From assembly GCF_001766675.1 (NCBI RefSeq), contig NZ_MJLT01000068.1, positions 62,001 to 126,000 of the forward strand: a DNA stretch of 64,000 nt, in the 5' to 3' direction. This stretch comes from Arthrobacter sp. SW1 (GTDB lineage Bacteria; Actinomycetota; Actinomycetes; Actinomycetales; Micrococcaceae). A program made the translations under genes and the position numbers. Of the stretch, positions 49,999-58,530 are shown piece by piece (the stretch's first letter is position 1; every line of letters begins with the position of its first letter). The notes under the pieces are model-generated. The model saw only the letters and a program-made list of their open reading frames with translations, had not been told where the DNA came from and made no database searches.

Positions 49999-52821
49999 GT
50001 GGCCAAGTACCGCGTCCACGAGCTCGCGAAAGAGCTCGGAATCACCTCCAAGGAAGCAGTGACCAAACTGCAGGAACTGGGCGAATTCGTCCGTTCCGCT
50101 TCCTCCACCATTGAGGCTCCCGTCGTGAAGAAGCTTCGCGACGCATACCCGGGTGCGGGTGCCGCCAAGGCAGACGCCCCGGCACCCAAGGCTCCGGCCG
50201 CCCCGAAGGCTCCGGCCGCCGCTGCCCCGGCAGCCCCCGCCGCTTCCCGCCCGGGTCCGGTTCCCGGCCCCGCAGCCCCCAAGGCTCCGGCTCCGGCAGC
50301 CCCTGCTGCTCCGGCCGCATCCGCTCCGGCTCCGGCCGGTCCTGCAGCGGCCAAGCCCGGCGCCCGCCCGGCTCCGCGCAGCGAAGCTCCGGCTCCGGCG
50401 CGTCCCGGCCAGGCACCGCGTCCCGGCGGCCCCCGTCCGGGCAACAACCCCTTCGCCACGTCCCAGGGCATGCCCCGCGGCCGCGGCGACTCCGACCGTG
50501 CACCGCGTCCGGGCAACAACCCGTTCGCTACCTCGCAGGGCATGCCCCGTCCGGGTGGACCGCGCACCGAAGGTGAGCGTCCCGGCGGACCGCGTCCCGC
50601 AGCCGGTGCCGGCGGTCCCCGTCCGGCAGCAGGTGCGGGCGGTCCCCGTCCGGGTGCTCCGCGCCCGGGCGCACCCCGCCCCGGCGCACCGCGTCCGGGT
50701 GGCCCCCGACCGACTCCGGGCATGATGCCCAACCGCACTGAGCGTCCGGCTCCCGGCGCAGGTCGTCCGGGCGGCGCAGGCCGTCCCGGTGGTCCCGGCC
50801 GTCCGGGCGGTGCTCCCGGCACCGGCGGCGGCGGAGCTCCCGCAGGCGGCGGCTTCGGCAAGGGCGGCCGCGGCCGCGGCGGCACCCAGGGTGCCTTCGG
50901 CAAGGGCGGCGCCGGTCGTGGCAAGCAGCGCAAGTCGAAGCGCGCAAAGCGCCAGGAACTGGAGCAGATGAGTGCTCCGTCCCTGGGCGGCGTATCGGTA
51001 CCCCGCGGCGACGGCAACACCGTTGTCCGCCTCCGCCGTGGTTCTTCCATCACGGACTTCGCCGACAAGATCGAGGCAAACCCCGCTGCACTGGTGACCG
51101 TGCTGTTCCACCTCGGTGAAATGGCCACCGCCACGCAGTCCCTCGACGAGGACACCTTCGCCCTGCTGGGCGAGGAGCTGGGCTACAAGGTCCAGGTCGT
51201 TTCCCCGGAAGACGAAGAGCGCGAACTGCTCGACTCCTTCGACATCGACCTCGAGGCCGAACTGGAAGCCGAAGGCGACGACGTCCTCGAACCGCGCCCG
51301 CCGGTAGTCACCGTCATGGGCCACGTCGACCACGGTAAGACCCGCCTGCTCGACGCCATCCGCAAGACCAACGTGGTGGCAGGCGAACACGGCGGCATCA
51401 CCCAGCACATCGGTGCCTACCAGATCAGCCACGAGCACGAAGGTGCCATGCGCGAGATCACCTTCATCGATACCCCGGGCCACGAGGCGTTCACCGCCAT
51501 GCGTGCCCGTGGTGCGAAGGTCACCGACATCGCCATCCTGGTGGTCGCAGCCGACGACGGCGTCATGCCGCAGACGGTTGAAGCCCTCAACCACGCCCAG
51601 GCAGCCAACGTGCCGATCGTGGTGGCGGTCAACAAGATCGACAAGGAAGGCGCCAACCCGGACAAGGTCAAGGGCCAGCTCACCGAGTACGGCCTGGTTC
51701 CCGAAGAATACGGTGGCGACACCATGTTCGTTGAGGTTTCTGCGCGCCAGAACCTCAACATCGAGGACCTGATCGACGCCGTCCTGCTCACCGCGGACGC
51801 TGCGCTCGACCTGCGTGCCAACCCGGACAAGGATGCTCGCGGTATCGCGATCGAAGCCAACCTGGACAAGGGCCGTGGTTCCGTGGCCACCGTCCTGGTG
51901 CAGTCCGGTACCCTGGCCGTCGGCGACACCATCGTTGCCGGCACCGCCCACGGCCGCGTCCGTGCGATGTTCGACGAGGACGGCAACGCCCTCGACGTCG
52001 CACTGCCGTCCCGCCCGGTCCAGGTGCTCGGCCTCTCCAACGTGCCGCGCGCCGGTGACACCTTCCTGGTGACCCCGGACGAGCGCACGGCCCGCCAGAT
52101 CGCCGAAAAGCGTGAAGCAGCCGACCGTAACGCCGCCCTGGCCAAGCGCCGCAAGCGCATCAGCCTGGAAGACTTTGACAAGGCCGTTGCCGAAGGCAAG
52201 ATCGACACCCTCAACCTCATCCTCAAGGGTGACGTCTCCGGTGCCGTGGAAGCCCTCGAAGACGCCCTGCTCAAGATCGATGTGGGCGACGAAGACGTGC
52301 AGCTGCGCGTCATCCACCGCGGCGTGGGTGCCATCACCCAGAACGACGTCAACCTCGCCACCGTGGACAACGCCATCATCATCGGCTTCAACGTCAAGCC
52401 TGCTGAGCGCGTTGCCGAACTGGCCGACCGTGAAGGCGTGGACATGCGCTTCTACTCGGTCATCTACTCGGCGATCGACGACATCGAGCTGGCACTCAAG
52501 GGCATGCTCAAGCCGGAATACGAAGAATTCCAGCTGGGCACCGCCGAGGTCCGCGAAGTCTTCCGCTCCTCCAAGTTCGGAAACATCGCAGGCTCGATCG
52601 TCCGCTCCGGCATCATCCGCCGCAACACCAAGGCCCGTGTCCTGCGCGACGGCAAGGTCATCGGGGAGAACCTCTCCGTCGACTCGCTCAAGCGCTTCAA
52701 GGACGACGCGACCGAGGTCCGCGAAGGGTTCGAATGCGGTATCGGCCTGGGGTCCTACAACGACCTCACCGAAGGCGACATCATCGAGACCTTCGAGATG
52801 CGCGAAAAGCCGCGCGTCTAG
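49999..52821 (+). CDS. infB: Translation initiation factor IF-2
   Basis: GTPase that brings initiator tRNA to the ribosome. The 940 residues start with an IF2-N domain (MAKYRVHELAKELGITSKEAVTKLQEL). A long disordered Ala/Pro/Gly/Arg linker (about 55-315) follows, then a second N-domain. The G domain begins with GHVDHGKT near residue 440, with DTPGHEAF and NKID, and is followed by domains II-IV. GTG 49999 lies behind AGGAG. The linker holds two copies of PRPGNNPFATSQGMPR with different codons. Confidence 0.97.
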   Translation: MAKYRVHELAKELGITSKEAVTKLQELGEFVRSASSTIEAPVVKKLRDAYPGAGAAKADAPAPKAPAAPKAPAAAAPAAPAASRPGPVPGPAAPKAPAPAAPAAPAASAPAPAGPAAAKPGARPAPRSEAPAPARPGQAPRPGGPRPGNNPFATSQGMPRGRGDSDRAPRPGNNPFATSQGMPRPGGPRTEGERPGGPRPAAGAGGPRPAAGAGGPRPGAPRPGAPRPGAPRPGGPRPTPGMMPNRTERPAPGAGRPGGAGRPGGPGRPGGAPGTGGGGAPAGGGFGKGGRGRGGTQGAFGKGGAGRGKQRKSKRAKRQELEQMSAPSLGGVSVPRGDGNTVVRLRRGSSITDFADKIEANPAALVTVLFHLGEMATATQSLDEDTFALLGEELGYKVQVVSPEDEERELLDSFDIDLEAELEAEGDDVLEPRPPVVTVMGHVDHGKTRLLDAIRKTNVVAGEHGGITQHIGAYQISHEHEGAMREITFIDTPGHEAFTAMRARGAKVTDIAILVVAADDGVMPQTVEALNHAQAANVPIVVAVNKIDKEGANPDKVKGQLTEYGLVPEEYGGDTMFVEVSARQNLNIEDLIDAVLLTADAALDLRANPDKDARGIAIEANLDKGRGSVATVLVQSGTLAVGDTIVAGTAHGRVRAMFDEDGNALDVALPSRPVQVLGLSNVPRAGDTFLVTPDERTARQIAEKREAADRNAALAKRRKRISLEDFDKAVAEGKIDTLNLILKGDVSGAVEALEDALLKIDVGDEDVQLRVIHRGVGAITQNDVNLATVDNAIIIGFNVKPAERVAELADREGVDMRFYSVIYSAIDDIELALKGMLKPEYEEFQLGTAEVREVFRSSKFGNIAGSIVRSGIIRRNTKARVLRDGKVIGENLSVDSLKRFKDDATEVREGFECGIGLGSYNDLTEGDIIETFEMREKPRV

Positions 52822-52834
52822 TAAGTCCGTGGCT

Positions 52835-52955
52835 GGGGCGCCTCCGAGTTTTGAGGGCGCCCCGCCCCTACGCCGGGCGGCCTGGGATCTGCGATCCCGG
52901 GCCGCCCGGCTCCGGTAGGCCCGATGCCACTCCCGGGCGCCCCCAAAACTCTCCG
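52835..52955. repeat. Nested inverted repeats between infB and rbfA
   Basis: Three structures crowd this 235-bp gap. GGGGCGCC (52835-52842) pairs with GGCGCCCC (52856-52863). An 18-bp stem spans 52872-52910 with loop TGC and one wobble. The segment around GAGTTTTGAGGGCGCC also matches, inverted, GGCGCCCCCAAAACTC further right (about 52936-52951), so an outer stem could enclose the inner one. There is no U-tract. A TAGACT -10-like box follows at 52966-52971. Confidence 0.6.
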
Positions 52956-53056
52956 GCATCGTCATAGACTCACCTCAGGTGCGCGGCAGCTCAAGCCAAG
53001 ATTCGGTAGGGCAGCCGCCGTCGCCGTCGTACCCCAGATTTTTCTTAGGAGTGGAA

Positions 53057-53566
53057 ATGGCTGATCCGGCACGTGCTGCCAAGTTGGCGCAGCGGATTAA
53101 GGTTGTTGTTGCCGAGGCGTTGGGCCGGCGGGTCAAGGATCCGCGTGTTGAGTCCATCACCGTGACCGATGCACGGGTCACCAACGACCTCCAGCACGCC
53201 ACCGTGTACTACACCGTCTTCGGCGACGACGTTGCCCACGCCGACGCCGCCAAGGCACTCGAAAAGGCCAAGGGCGTCCTGCGCCAGGAAGTCGGCCGGA
53301 ACATCACCGTCCGCCTGACTCCCACCCTGGAGTTCGTCCCGGACATGGTTCCCGTCAACGCCTCCAACCTGGAGGAACTGCTGCGCACCGCCAAGCAGCG
53401 CGACGCCGAAGTGGCAGCACTCGCGGCCGGGGCCAAGCACGCCGGCGACGCCGACCCCTACAAGAGCGACGCACCGCGCGATGAGGACATCGACGAAGAC
53501 GATTTCGACGAGGAAGACATCGAGCTGCGCGCCAACGAGGACATCGACGAGGACGGAGGTCGCTAA
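53057..53566 (+). CDS. rbfA: Ribosome-binding factor A
   Basis: Late 30S maturation factor with a single KH-like domain. The 169 residues begin MADPARAAKLAQRIKVVVAEALGRRVKDPRVESITVTDARVTNDLQHATVYYTV, the typical RbfA core. A Glu/Asp-rich C-terminal extension (about 135-169) is common in actinobacteria. Start ATG 53057 follows AGGAG; the open frame extends upstream without a ribosome site. Confidence 0.96.
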   Translation: MADPARAAKLAQRIKVVVAEALGRRVKDPRVESITVTDARVTNDLQHATVYYTVFGDDVAHADAAKALEKAKGVLRQEVGRNITVRLTPTLEFVPDMVPVNASNLEELLRTAKQRDAEVAALAAGAKHAGDADPYKSDAPRDEDIDEDDFDEEDIELRANEDIDEDGGR

Positions 53567-53580
53567 GCGTCCCCGCCCGT

Positions 53581-53622
53581 AGGAAGGCCGGATCCGGAAA
53601 CGGGTCCGGCTTTCCTGCTTTC
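53581..53622 (+). terminator. Rho-independent terminator after rbfA
   Basis: Sixteen-base arms (53581-53596 and 53601-53616) pair fully, with two wobble pairs, around a GAAA tetraloop. GCTTTC follows. It ends the infB-rbfA unit. Confidence 0.8.
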
Positions 53623-53640
53623 AAAAGGGATGCCGCTGGC

Positions 53641-53646
53641 TATGAT
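53641..53646 (+). promoter_or_regulatory. -10 box for leaderless deaminase transcript
   Basis: TATGAT, then CGGACC, then the ATG at 53653, directly after the rbfA terminator. Six-base spacing with no Shine-Dalgarno. Confidence 0.6.
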
Positions 53647-53652
53647 CGGACC

Positions 53653-54129
53653 ATGACTGCGGACTTTGATCCCGGACGCTACCTGGACCACGCGGTCCGG
53701 CTCGCCGTGCAGAACGTTGCCGACGGCGGCGGGCCGTTCGGCGCCGTCGTGGTCACCGCCGACGGCAGCGTCCATGAAGGCAGCAACCGGGTCACCCGCG
53801 ACAATGATCCCACCGCCCACGCCGAAGTCGTGGCGATCCGCCGTGCGGCCGCGGCAAGCGGCAGCTTCAATCTCAGCGGCGCGGTCCTCTACACCAGTTG
53901 CGAGCCCTGCCCGCTGTGCCTCTCGGCCGCCTTATGGGGCCGCATCGAGCGCATCTATTTCGCTGCGGACCGGCACGGTGCCGCCCGTGCCGGATTCGAC
54001 GACGCCGTGTTCTACGAATACTTCAGCGGTACCCGCCCGGAGCTGCTCCCGGTCCTGCATAGCGAGGTGGACGGCTCCGAGGCGCCCTTCGATGCCTGGC
54101 GGCACAACCACGCGCGCACAGAGTACTAA
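53653..54129 (+). CDS. Nucleoside/guanine deaminase-like protein
   Basis: Zinc-dependent deaminase of the CDA fold, 158 residues. Zinc site: H56 and catalytic E58 in HAEVVAI, C86 and C89 in CEPCPLC. The GGGPFGAVVV start and the C-terminal FYEYFSG..HNHARTEY region match the bacterial guanine deaminase (GuaD) group more than tRNA adenosine deaminase TadA. It has its own leaderless promoter; truB follows by ten bases. Confidence 0.88.
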   Translation: MTADFDPGRYLDHAVRLAVQNVADGGGPFGAVVVTADGSVHEGSNRVTRDNDPTAHAEVVAIRRAAAASGSFNLSGAVLYTSCEPCPLCLSAALWGRIERIYFAADRHGAARAGFDDAVFYEYFSGTRPELLPVLHSEVDGSEAPFDAWRHNHARTEY

Positions 54130-54139
54130 ACTGGGAGGC

Positions 54140-55105
54140 GTGCTTTCTGGACTGGTGATTGTCGACAAGCCGCAGGGATGGACCAGCCACGACGTGGTTG
54201 GACGGATGCGGAGGCTGGCCGGTACCCGGAAAGTCGGCCATGCGGGAACCCTTGATCCCATGGCCACCGGCGTCCTGGTGCTCGGCATCAACAAGGCCAC
54301 GCGGCTGCTGAGCTTCATCGTCGGCACCACCAAGAGCTACTCCGCCACCATCCGCCTCGGCGAAGCCACCATCACCGACGACGCCGAAGGCGAAGTCACC
54401 GCGGCGCACAGCGCCGAAGCGGTCACGGATGAAGCCATCCACGACGGCGTCTCAGCCCTCCGCGGCGACATCCAGCAGGTGCCCAGCAGCGTCAGCGCCA
54501 TCAAGGTCAACGGCGAACGCTCCTACGCGCGCGTCCGCTCCGGCGAAGACGTGAAGCTTGCCGCACGGCCGGTCACCATCCACCGCTTCGACGTGCTGGA
54601 GATCCGCAGGGTCGACGGCGGCCGCGTGGTCGACGTCGATGTCGAGGTCGACTGCTCCTCCGGGACGTACATCCGCGCCCTGGCGCGGGACCTCGGCACG
54701 GCGCTTGGCGTCGGCGGCCACCTGACGGCGCTCCGCCGCACCAAGGTGGGCCCGTACACCCTGGACCAGGCCCGCACCCTGGAGGAACTCGCAGAAGAAC
54801 TGGACATCCTCGACATGTCGCAGGCCGCCCGTGCGCTCATGCCCTCCCGCGAACTCAGCGAGGCCGAAACCACCGAAATCTCCTACGGCCGCCGGGTCAG
54901 CGCCGGTCCCGCCGCAGGCACCCCCGAGGCAGCCACCGCGGACAAGCCCGTGGCCGCCTTCGCTCCGTCCGGCGAACTGGTGGCGCTGCTGGCCGACACC
55001 GGCAACCACGCCAAACCGGTCCTCGTCTTCGCGCCCGGCAATGAGAAGCAGGGCAGCGACAAGCAGGGCAATGAGACGGACACGCACGACAAGGCGGCCG
55101 GCTAA
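54140..55105 (+). CDS. truB: tRNA pseudouridine(55) synthase
   Basis: Makes Psi55 in the T loop of tRNAs. The 321 residues from GTG 54140 (behind GGGAGG) start GLVIVDKPQGWTSHDVV. The catalytic Asp is D39 in GHAGTLDPMATG; SYSATIRLGEATITDDAEG and CSSGTYIRALARDLG follow. The last 40 residues are a low-complexity tail. The open frame runs through the deaminase gene upstream but is not coding there. Confidence 0.95.
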   Translation: MLSGLVIVDKPQGWTSHDVVGRMRRLAGTRKVGHAGTLDPMATGVLVLGINKATRLLSFIVGTTKSYSATIRLGEATITDDAEGEVTAAHSAEAVTDEAIHDGVSALRGDIQQVPSSVSAIKVNGERSYARVRSGEDVKLAARPVTIHRFDVLEIRRVDGGRVVDVDVEVDCSSGTYIRALARDLGTALGVGGHLTALRRTKVGPYTLDQARTLEELAEELDILDMSQAARALMPSRELSEAETTEISYGRRVSAGPAAGTPEAATADKPVAAFAPSGELVALLADTGNHAKPVLVFAPGNEKQGSDKQGNETDTHDKAAG

Positions 55106-55107
55106 GG

Positions 55108-55461
55108 GTGGACGGCTACTTTTACGCGGTGCTGGCCGTCGGCCTGCTCTCCACCGTCATCTGCCTTGTGGCGGGCCTGATGAAGAAGGCCCCCAACGAC
55201 GTCACCATCCTTTCGGTGGCCGCCGTCGAACTCGTCCTGCTGGTGTACCTGGTGGGCTCCATCGTCCGCGTCATCGCGGGGGAGCGGATCGCCGGGGAGG
55301 CGTGGGAGTTCTGGGGCTACCTCGTCACCGCACTGATGATCCCGCTGGGCGCGGTCTACTGGTCCATCCTGGAACGGACCCGCTGGAGCAACTTCGTCCT
55401 GGCCGCCGTCGGCGTCACCGCCCTGGTGATGGCCGCCCGCATGAACCAGATCTGGTACTGA
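55108..55461 (+). CDS. Small four-TM membrane protein
   Basis: Hypothetical 117-residue protein with four membrane segments (about 7-25, 32-55, 68-88, 93-113). The start is GTG 55108, three bases after the truB stop, so it is part of the operon. Homologues are typically linked to truB/ribF in this family of bacteria as far as the layout suggests, but I do not recognise a named family. Confidence 0.72.
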   Translation: MDGYFYAVLAVGLLSTVICLVAGLMKKAPNDVTILSVAAVELVLLVYLVGSIVRVIAGERIAGEAWEFWGYLVTALMIPLGAVYWSILERTRWSNFVLAAVGVTALVMAARMNQIWY

Positions 55462-55462
55462 C

Positions 55463-55939
55463 ATGAAAGAAGCACCCAAGGTGTCCACTGAGACAGAGCC
55501 CGCCGCGGCCGCCGGCCGCAGCACCCGGAACACCGGGCCCGGCCGCCTGCTGATCGCCGTCTACGCCGTGTTCGCGATTTCGGCGAGTGCCCGGGCCGGC
55601 TACCAGATCGCCACGAAGTTCTCCGAAGCACCGCTTGCCCACCTGTTGTCGGCGTTCGCGGCGCTCGTCTACGTAGTGGCCACCATCTCCCTGGCCAAGC
55701 CGGGCCGCACCTGGTTCAAGGTCTCCCTCGCCGCGGTGCTGGTGGAACTGGCCGGCGTGCTGGTGGTCGGTGGCTTCAGCCTGTTCGATCCCGTGGCCTT
55801 CCCGCATGACACCGTCTGGTCGCTCTTTGGCCGCGGCTACGGTTTCGTTCCCCTGGTCCTGCCCGTCCTTGGCCTGCTGTGGCTGAACAAGCGCCGGCCC
55901 GGCGCAGGGGACGGACCCGGGCAAACGGGCACTAACTGA
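55463..55939 (+). CDS. Hypothetical membrane protein
   Basis: The 158-residue protein has a polar N-terminus (1-27) and about four membrane segments, ending in a Gly/Pro-rich tail. A polar TVWSLFGRGYGFVPL segment lies between the last two. It starts one base after the preceding gene's stop and looks co-translated with it. The two may form a complex, which is inference. Confidence 0.72.
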   Translation: MKEAPKVSTETEPAAAAGRSTRNTGPGRLLIAVYAVFAISASARAGYQIATKFSEAPLAHLLSAFAALVYVVATISLAKPGRTWFKVSLAAVLVELAGVLVVGGFSLFDPVAFPHDTVWSLFGRGYGFVPLVLPVLGLLWLNKRRPGAGDGPGQTGTN

Positions 55940-56015
55940 ACGGGTACCCTTAGAGAGTTCCGGCGCCGGACCAGGTTGCCGGTCAGGTTTGAAACAGCAG
56001 CAAAAGGCGAGGTTG

Positions 56016-56981
56016 ATGGTCCACATCTGGAACGATCCCAGCGAGGTCCCCGCGGACTTCGGCCCCAGCGTCGTTACCATCGGAAACTTTGACGGAGTCC
56101 ACCGCGGCCACCAGGAGGTCCTGGCCCGGCTCCTTGGCACCGCCGCGCAGCTTGGCAACCGCTCCGTCGTCGTCACCTTTGATCCGCACCCCGCGCAGGT
56201 GCACCGGCCCGAATCCGCGCCGGAACTGCTGATGGGCCTGCAGGACAAGCTGGACGCACTGGCGGACACCGGCGTCGACGCCGTTTTGGTGATGAAGTAC
56301 AACCTGGACCTCGCCGGCATGACTCCCGAGGAGTTCGCCCGCGGCGTCCTGGTGGACGGACTGCGCGCTGCCCACGTGGTGGTGGGGCATGACCTGCGCT
56401 TCGGCGCGGGCAACTCCGGTGATGTGGTCACCATGCAGGAACTCGGCCAGGCGCTCGGCTTCGGCGTCACGGTCGTCAACGAGTACGACGGCGGCGACGG
56501 TCGCCGCTGCTCCTCCACCTGGGTGCGCGAAGCCCTCGCCGAAGGCGATGTGGCTACCGCCACCGCCGTGCTCGGCCGCCCGCACCGCATGCGCGGCGAA
56601 GTGGTGCACGGGGCCGCGCGCGGCCGGGCCCTCGGCTTCCCCACGGCAAACCTCTCCCACGACGCCACAGGCTACGTACCCGCGGACGGAATCTACGCCG
56701 GCTGGCTGATCGACGCCGCCGGCACGCGCTGGCCCGCAGCGATCTCGGTCGGCTCCAACCCCACCTTCGACGGGGTGAGCCGCCAGGTCGAGGCGCATGT
56801 CATCGACCGCCCCGACGAAGCGGTGGAGGCGTTCAACCTCTACGGGCAGACCGTCGTCGTCGAATTCATCGCGAGGCTGCGCGGCATGGTGGCGTACCGC
56901 GGGCCGGAAGCGCTCGTGGACCAGATGCGGCTGGACGTCGTCCAGGCGCGGGACATCCTGTGCGGCGAAGGAGCCAAGTGA
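56016..56981 (+). CDS. ribF: Bifunctional riboflavin kinase/FMN adenylyltransferase
   Basis: Makes FMN and FAD. The 321-residue protein has the N-terminal nucleotidyltransferase (VVTIGNFDGVHRGHQEVL; TFDPHPAQVHRP; VVVGHDLRFGAGNSG) and the C-terminal riboflavin kinase domain (GRALGFPTANL and VSVGSNPTFDG-like ISVGSNPTFDG, then VEFIARLRGMVAY). Start ATG 56016 follows GGCGAGG; a few upstream in-frame codons lack support. Possible -10 TACCCT at 55945-55950. The GTG of kynA overlaps its stop. Confidence 0.96.
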   Translation: MVHIWNDPSEVPADFGPSVVTIGNFDGVHRGHQEVLARLLGTAAQLGNRSVVVTFDPHPAQVHRPESAPELLMGLQDKLDALADTGVDAVLVMKYNLDLAGMTPEEFARGVLVDGLRAAHVVVGHDLRFGAGNSGDVVTMQELGQALGFGVTVVNEYDGGDGRRCSSTWVREALAEGDVATATAVLGRPHRMRGEVVHGAARGRALGFPTANLSHDATGYVPADGIYAGWLIDAAGTRWPAAISVGSNPTFDGVSRQVEAHVIDRPDEAVEAFNLYGQTVVVEFIARLRGMVAYRGPEALVDQMRLDVVQARDILCGEGAK

Positions 56982-57832
56982 GCATCGAGAAGAACACCCG
57001 CCCGCTCGAGGACGGAATCGTCCGGGACTTCAGCACCCGGATGAGCTACGGCTCCTACCTGCAGCTTCCCGTGCTGCTGAGCGCACAGCAGCCGGTCAGC
57101 CAGCCGGAGCACCACGACGAACTGCTGTTCATCATCCAGCACCAGACCACGGAACTCTGGCTGAAACTGGTCCTCCACGAACTCCGCAGCGCCGCGGCCT
57201 GGCTCCGTTCCGATGATCTCGGCGCAGCGTTGAAGGCCATCGCACGGGTCAAGCACATCCAGAAGACGCTCACCGAGCAATGGTCAGTGCTGGCCACCCT
57301 GACGCCCACGGAATACTCCGAGTTCCGCGGCTTCCTGGGCAACTCCTCGGGCTTCCAGTCCGCGCAGTACCGTGCGGTGGAGTTCGCGCTGGGCAACAAG
57401 AACGCCAAGATGATTCCGGTGTTCGACGCCGAGCCCGAGTCGAAGGCCATGCTGGAAGAACTGCTCCACGCACCCAGCATCTACGACGAATTCCTGGCCT
57501 ACCTGCACCGGCAGGGCTTCGAGGTGCCGGCGTCCGTCCTGGAACGCGATGTCACGCAGGCCCACGAATTCAGCGAGGAACTGCTCCCGCTGTTCAAGCA
57601 CATCTACGAGAACGCCCAGGACAACTGGGGTGCCTATGAGGCCTGCGAGGAACTGGTGGACCTCGAGGACAACTTCCAGCTGTGGCGCTTCCGGCACCTG
57701 CGCACCGTCCAGCGGACCATCGGCATGAAGACCGGAACGGGCGGCTCCAGCGGGGTGTCCTTCCTGCAGAAGGCCCTCGAACTGACGTTCTTCCCCGAAC
57801 TGTTCGCCGTCCGCACCGAAATCGGACGCTGA
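56978..57832 (+). CDS. kynA: Tryptophan 2,3-dioxygenase
   Basis: Haem enzyme opening the indole ring of L-Trp to N-formylkynurenine. The 284 residues carry the family's conserved blocks: YGSYLQLPVLLSAQQP, DELLFIIQHQTTELWLKLVLHEL, EYSEFRGFLGNSSGFQSAQYR, and FRHLRTVQRTIGMKTGTGGSSGVSFL near the C-terminus (haem His in RFRHL). GTG 56978 overlaps the ribF stop (GTGA), with AAGGAG upstream. No other kynurenine-pathway gene is in the window, so its coupling to ribF is unusual. Confidence 0.93.
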   Translation: MSIEKNTRPLEDGIVRDFSTRMSYGSYLQLPVLLSAQQPVSQPEHHDELLFIIQHQTTELWLKLVLHELRSAAAWLRSDDLGAALKAIARVKHIQKTLTEQWSVLATLTPTEYSEFRGFLGNSSGFQSAQYRAVEFALGNKNAKMIPVFDAEPESKAMLEELLHAPSIYDEFLAYLHRQGFEVPASVLERDVTQAHEFSEELLPLFKHIYENAQDNWGAYEACEELVDLEDNFQLWRFRHLRTVQRTIGMKTGTGGSSGVSFLQKALELTFFPELFAVRTEIGR

Positions 57833-57868
57833 CGCCGGCGTTTTCCCGGTCCCGGCGGCCCCGGCGTT

Positions 57869-57898
57869 TCGACAACTCCGGCGCGCTGCCGGTAAACT
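57869..57898 (+). promoter_or_regulatory. rpsO promoter
   Basis: TCGACA (57869-57874) and TAAACT (57893-57898) with an 18-bp spacer. It leaves a leader of about 110 nt before rpsO, enough for S15 autoregulation. Confidence 0.6.
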
Positions 57899-58017
57899 TG
57901 TCGATGGTTCGGCTGCAGTCCGTGGCGGCTGGACCTGCTGCGTGCGCGGCTACCGCCACCAGCAACCCGGCAGCGAAGTGCTGATTCGGGACGCACGGCA
58001 CAACTCTAGGAGTTCAT

Positions 58018-58287
58018 GTGGCACTCGACGCCGCTGTAAAGCAGTCCATCATCAAGGAATACGCAACCTCCGAAGGCGACACCGGTTCGCCCGAGGTCCA
58101 GATTGCTGTCCTGACTCAGCGGATCAAGGATCTGACTGAGCACATGAAGGAGCACAAGCACGACTTCCACACCCAGCGCGGCCTGCTCGCACTGGTCGGT
58201 CGTCGCAAGCGCATGCTGACCTACCTGAAGAACGTTGACATCGCACGCTACCGTTCGCTCATCGAGCGCCTCGGCCTGCGCCGCTAG
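58018..58287 (+). CDS. rpsO: 30S ribosomal protein S15
   Basis: Primary 16S rRNA-binding protein of 89 residues, exactly the family length: MALDAAVKQSIIKEYATSEGDTGSPEVQIAVLTQRI..LTEHMKEHKHDFHTQRGLLALVGRRKRMLTYL. Start GTG 58018 follows TAGGAG. It has its own promoter and is followed by a terminator before the pnp leader. Confidence 0.98.
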   Translation: MALDAAVKQSIIKEYATSEGDTGSPEVQIAVLTQRIKDLTEHMKEHKHDFHTQRGLLALVGRRKRMLTYLKNVDIARYRSLIERLGLRR

Positions 58288-58296
58288 TTTGACTTC

Positions 58297-58332
58297 GGGC
58301 GGCCCGATCCTCACGGAACGGGCCGCCCTCTT
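58297..58332 (+). terminator. Terminator after rpsO
   Basis: Ten-base arms GGGCGGCCCG (58297-58306) and CGGGCCGCCC (58319-58328) with a 12-base loop, followed by TCTTC. The U-tract is weak, so some read-through into pnp is likely. Confidence 0.7.
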
Positions 58333-58374
58333 CACGAATAACTACATCCAAGGAAATCAACCGCATCGCGCATT

Positions 58375-58470
58375 CGCGGTCCTCGGTAGTGATCCCCGGG
58401 AACGTCCGTCAGTACGACGGCGGAGCCCGAGGGTCTCGATCGATGACCGGGTGTCGTACAGGCTCGGAAC
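58375..58470 (+). ncRNA. Actino-pnp leader RNA candidate
   Basis: The 198-bp leader between the rpsO terminator and pnp contains CCTCGG (58381-58386) pairing with CCGAGG (58427-58432) around an inner CCGTC/GACGG hairpin (58406-58420). A further GTCGTAC (58452-58461 area) can pair alternatively with GTACGAC. The Actino-pnp motif is known upstream of pnp in actinobacteria and is thought to be involved in pnp autoregulation. Position and nested stems fit; exact ends are uncertain. Confidence 0.55.
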
Positions 58471-58530
58471 AGGTTCCGGCCTGGGTTGATGCGGCGGGCT
58501 TCCGCTACCAAGAAACGGAGGTGACTCTCA

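Noticed and set aside
49918..52965. 1015-codon minus-strand open frame opposite infB
   Set aside because: Shadow of infB; its Gly/Arg/Thr-rich composition simply mirrors the IF-2 linker.
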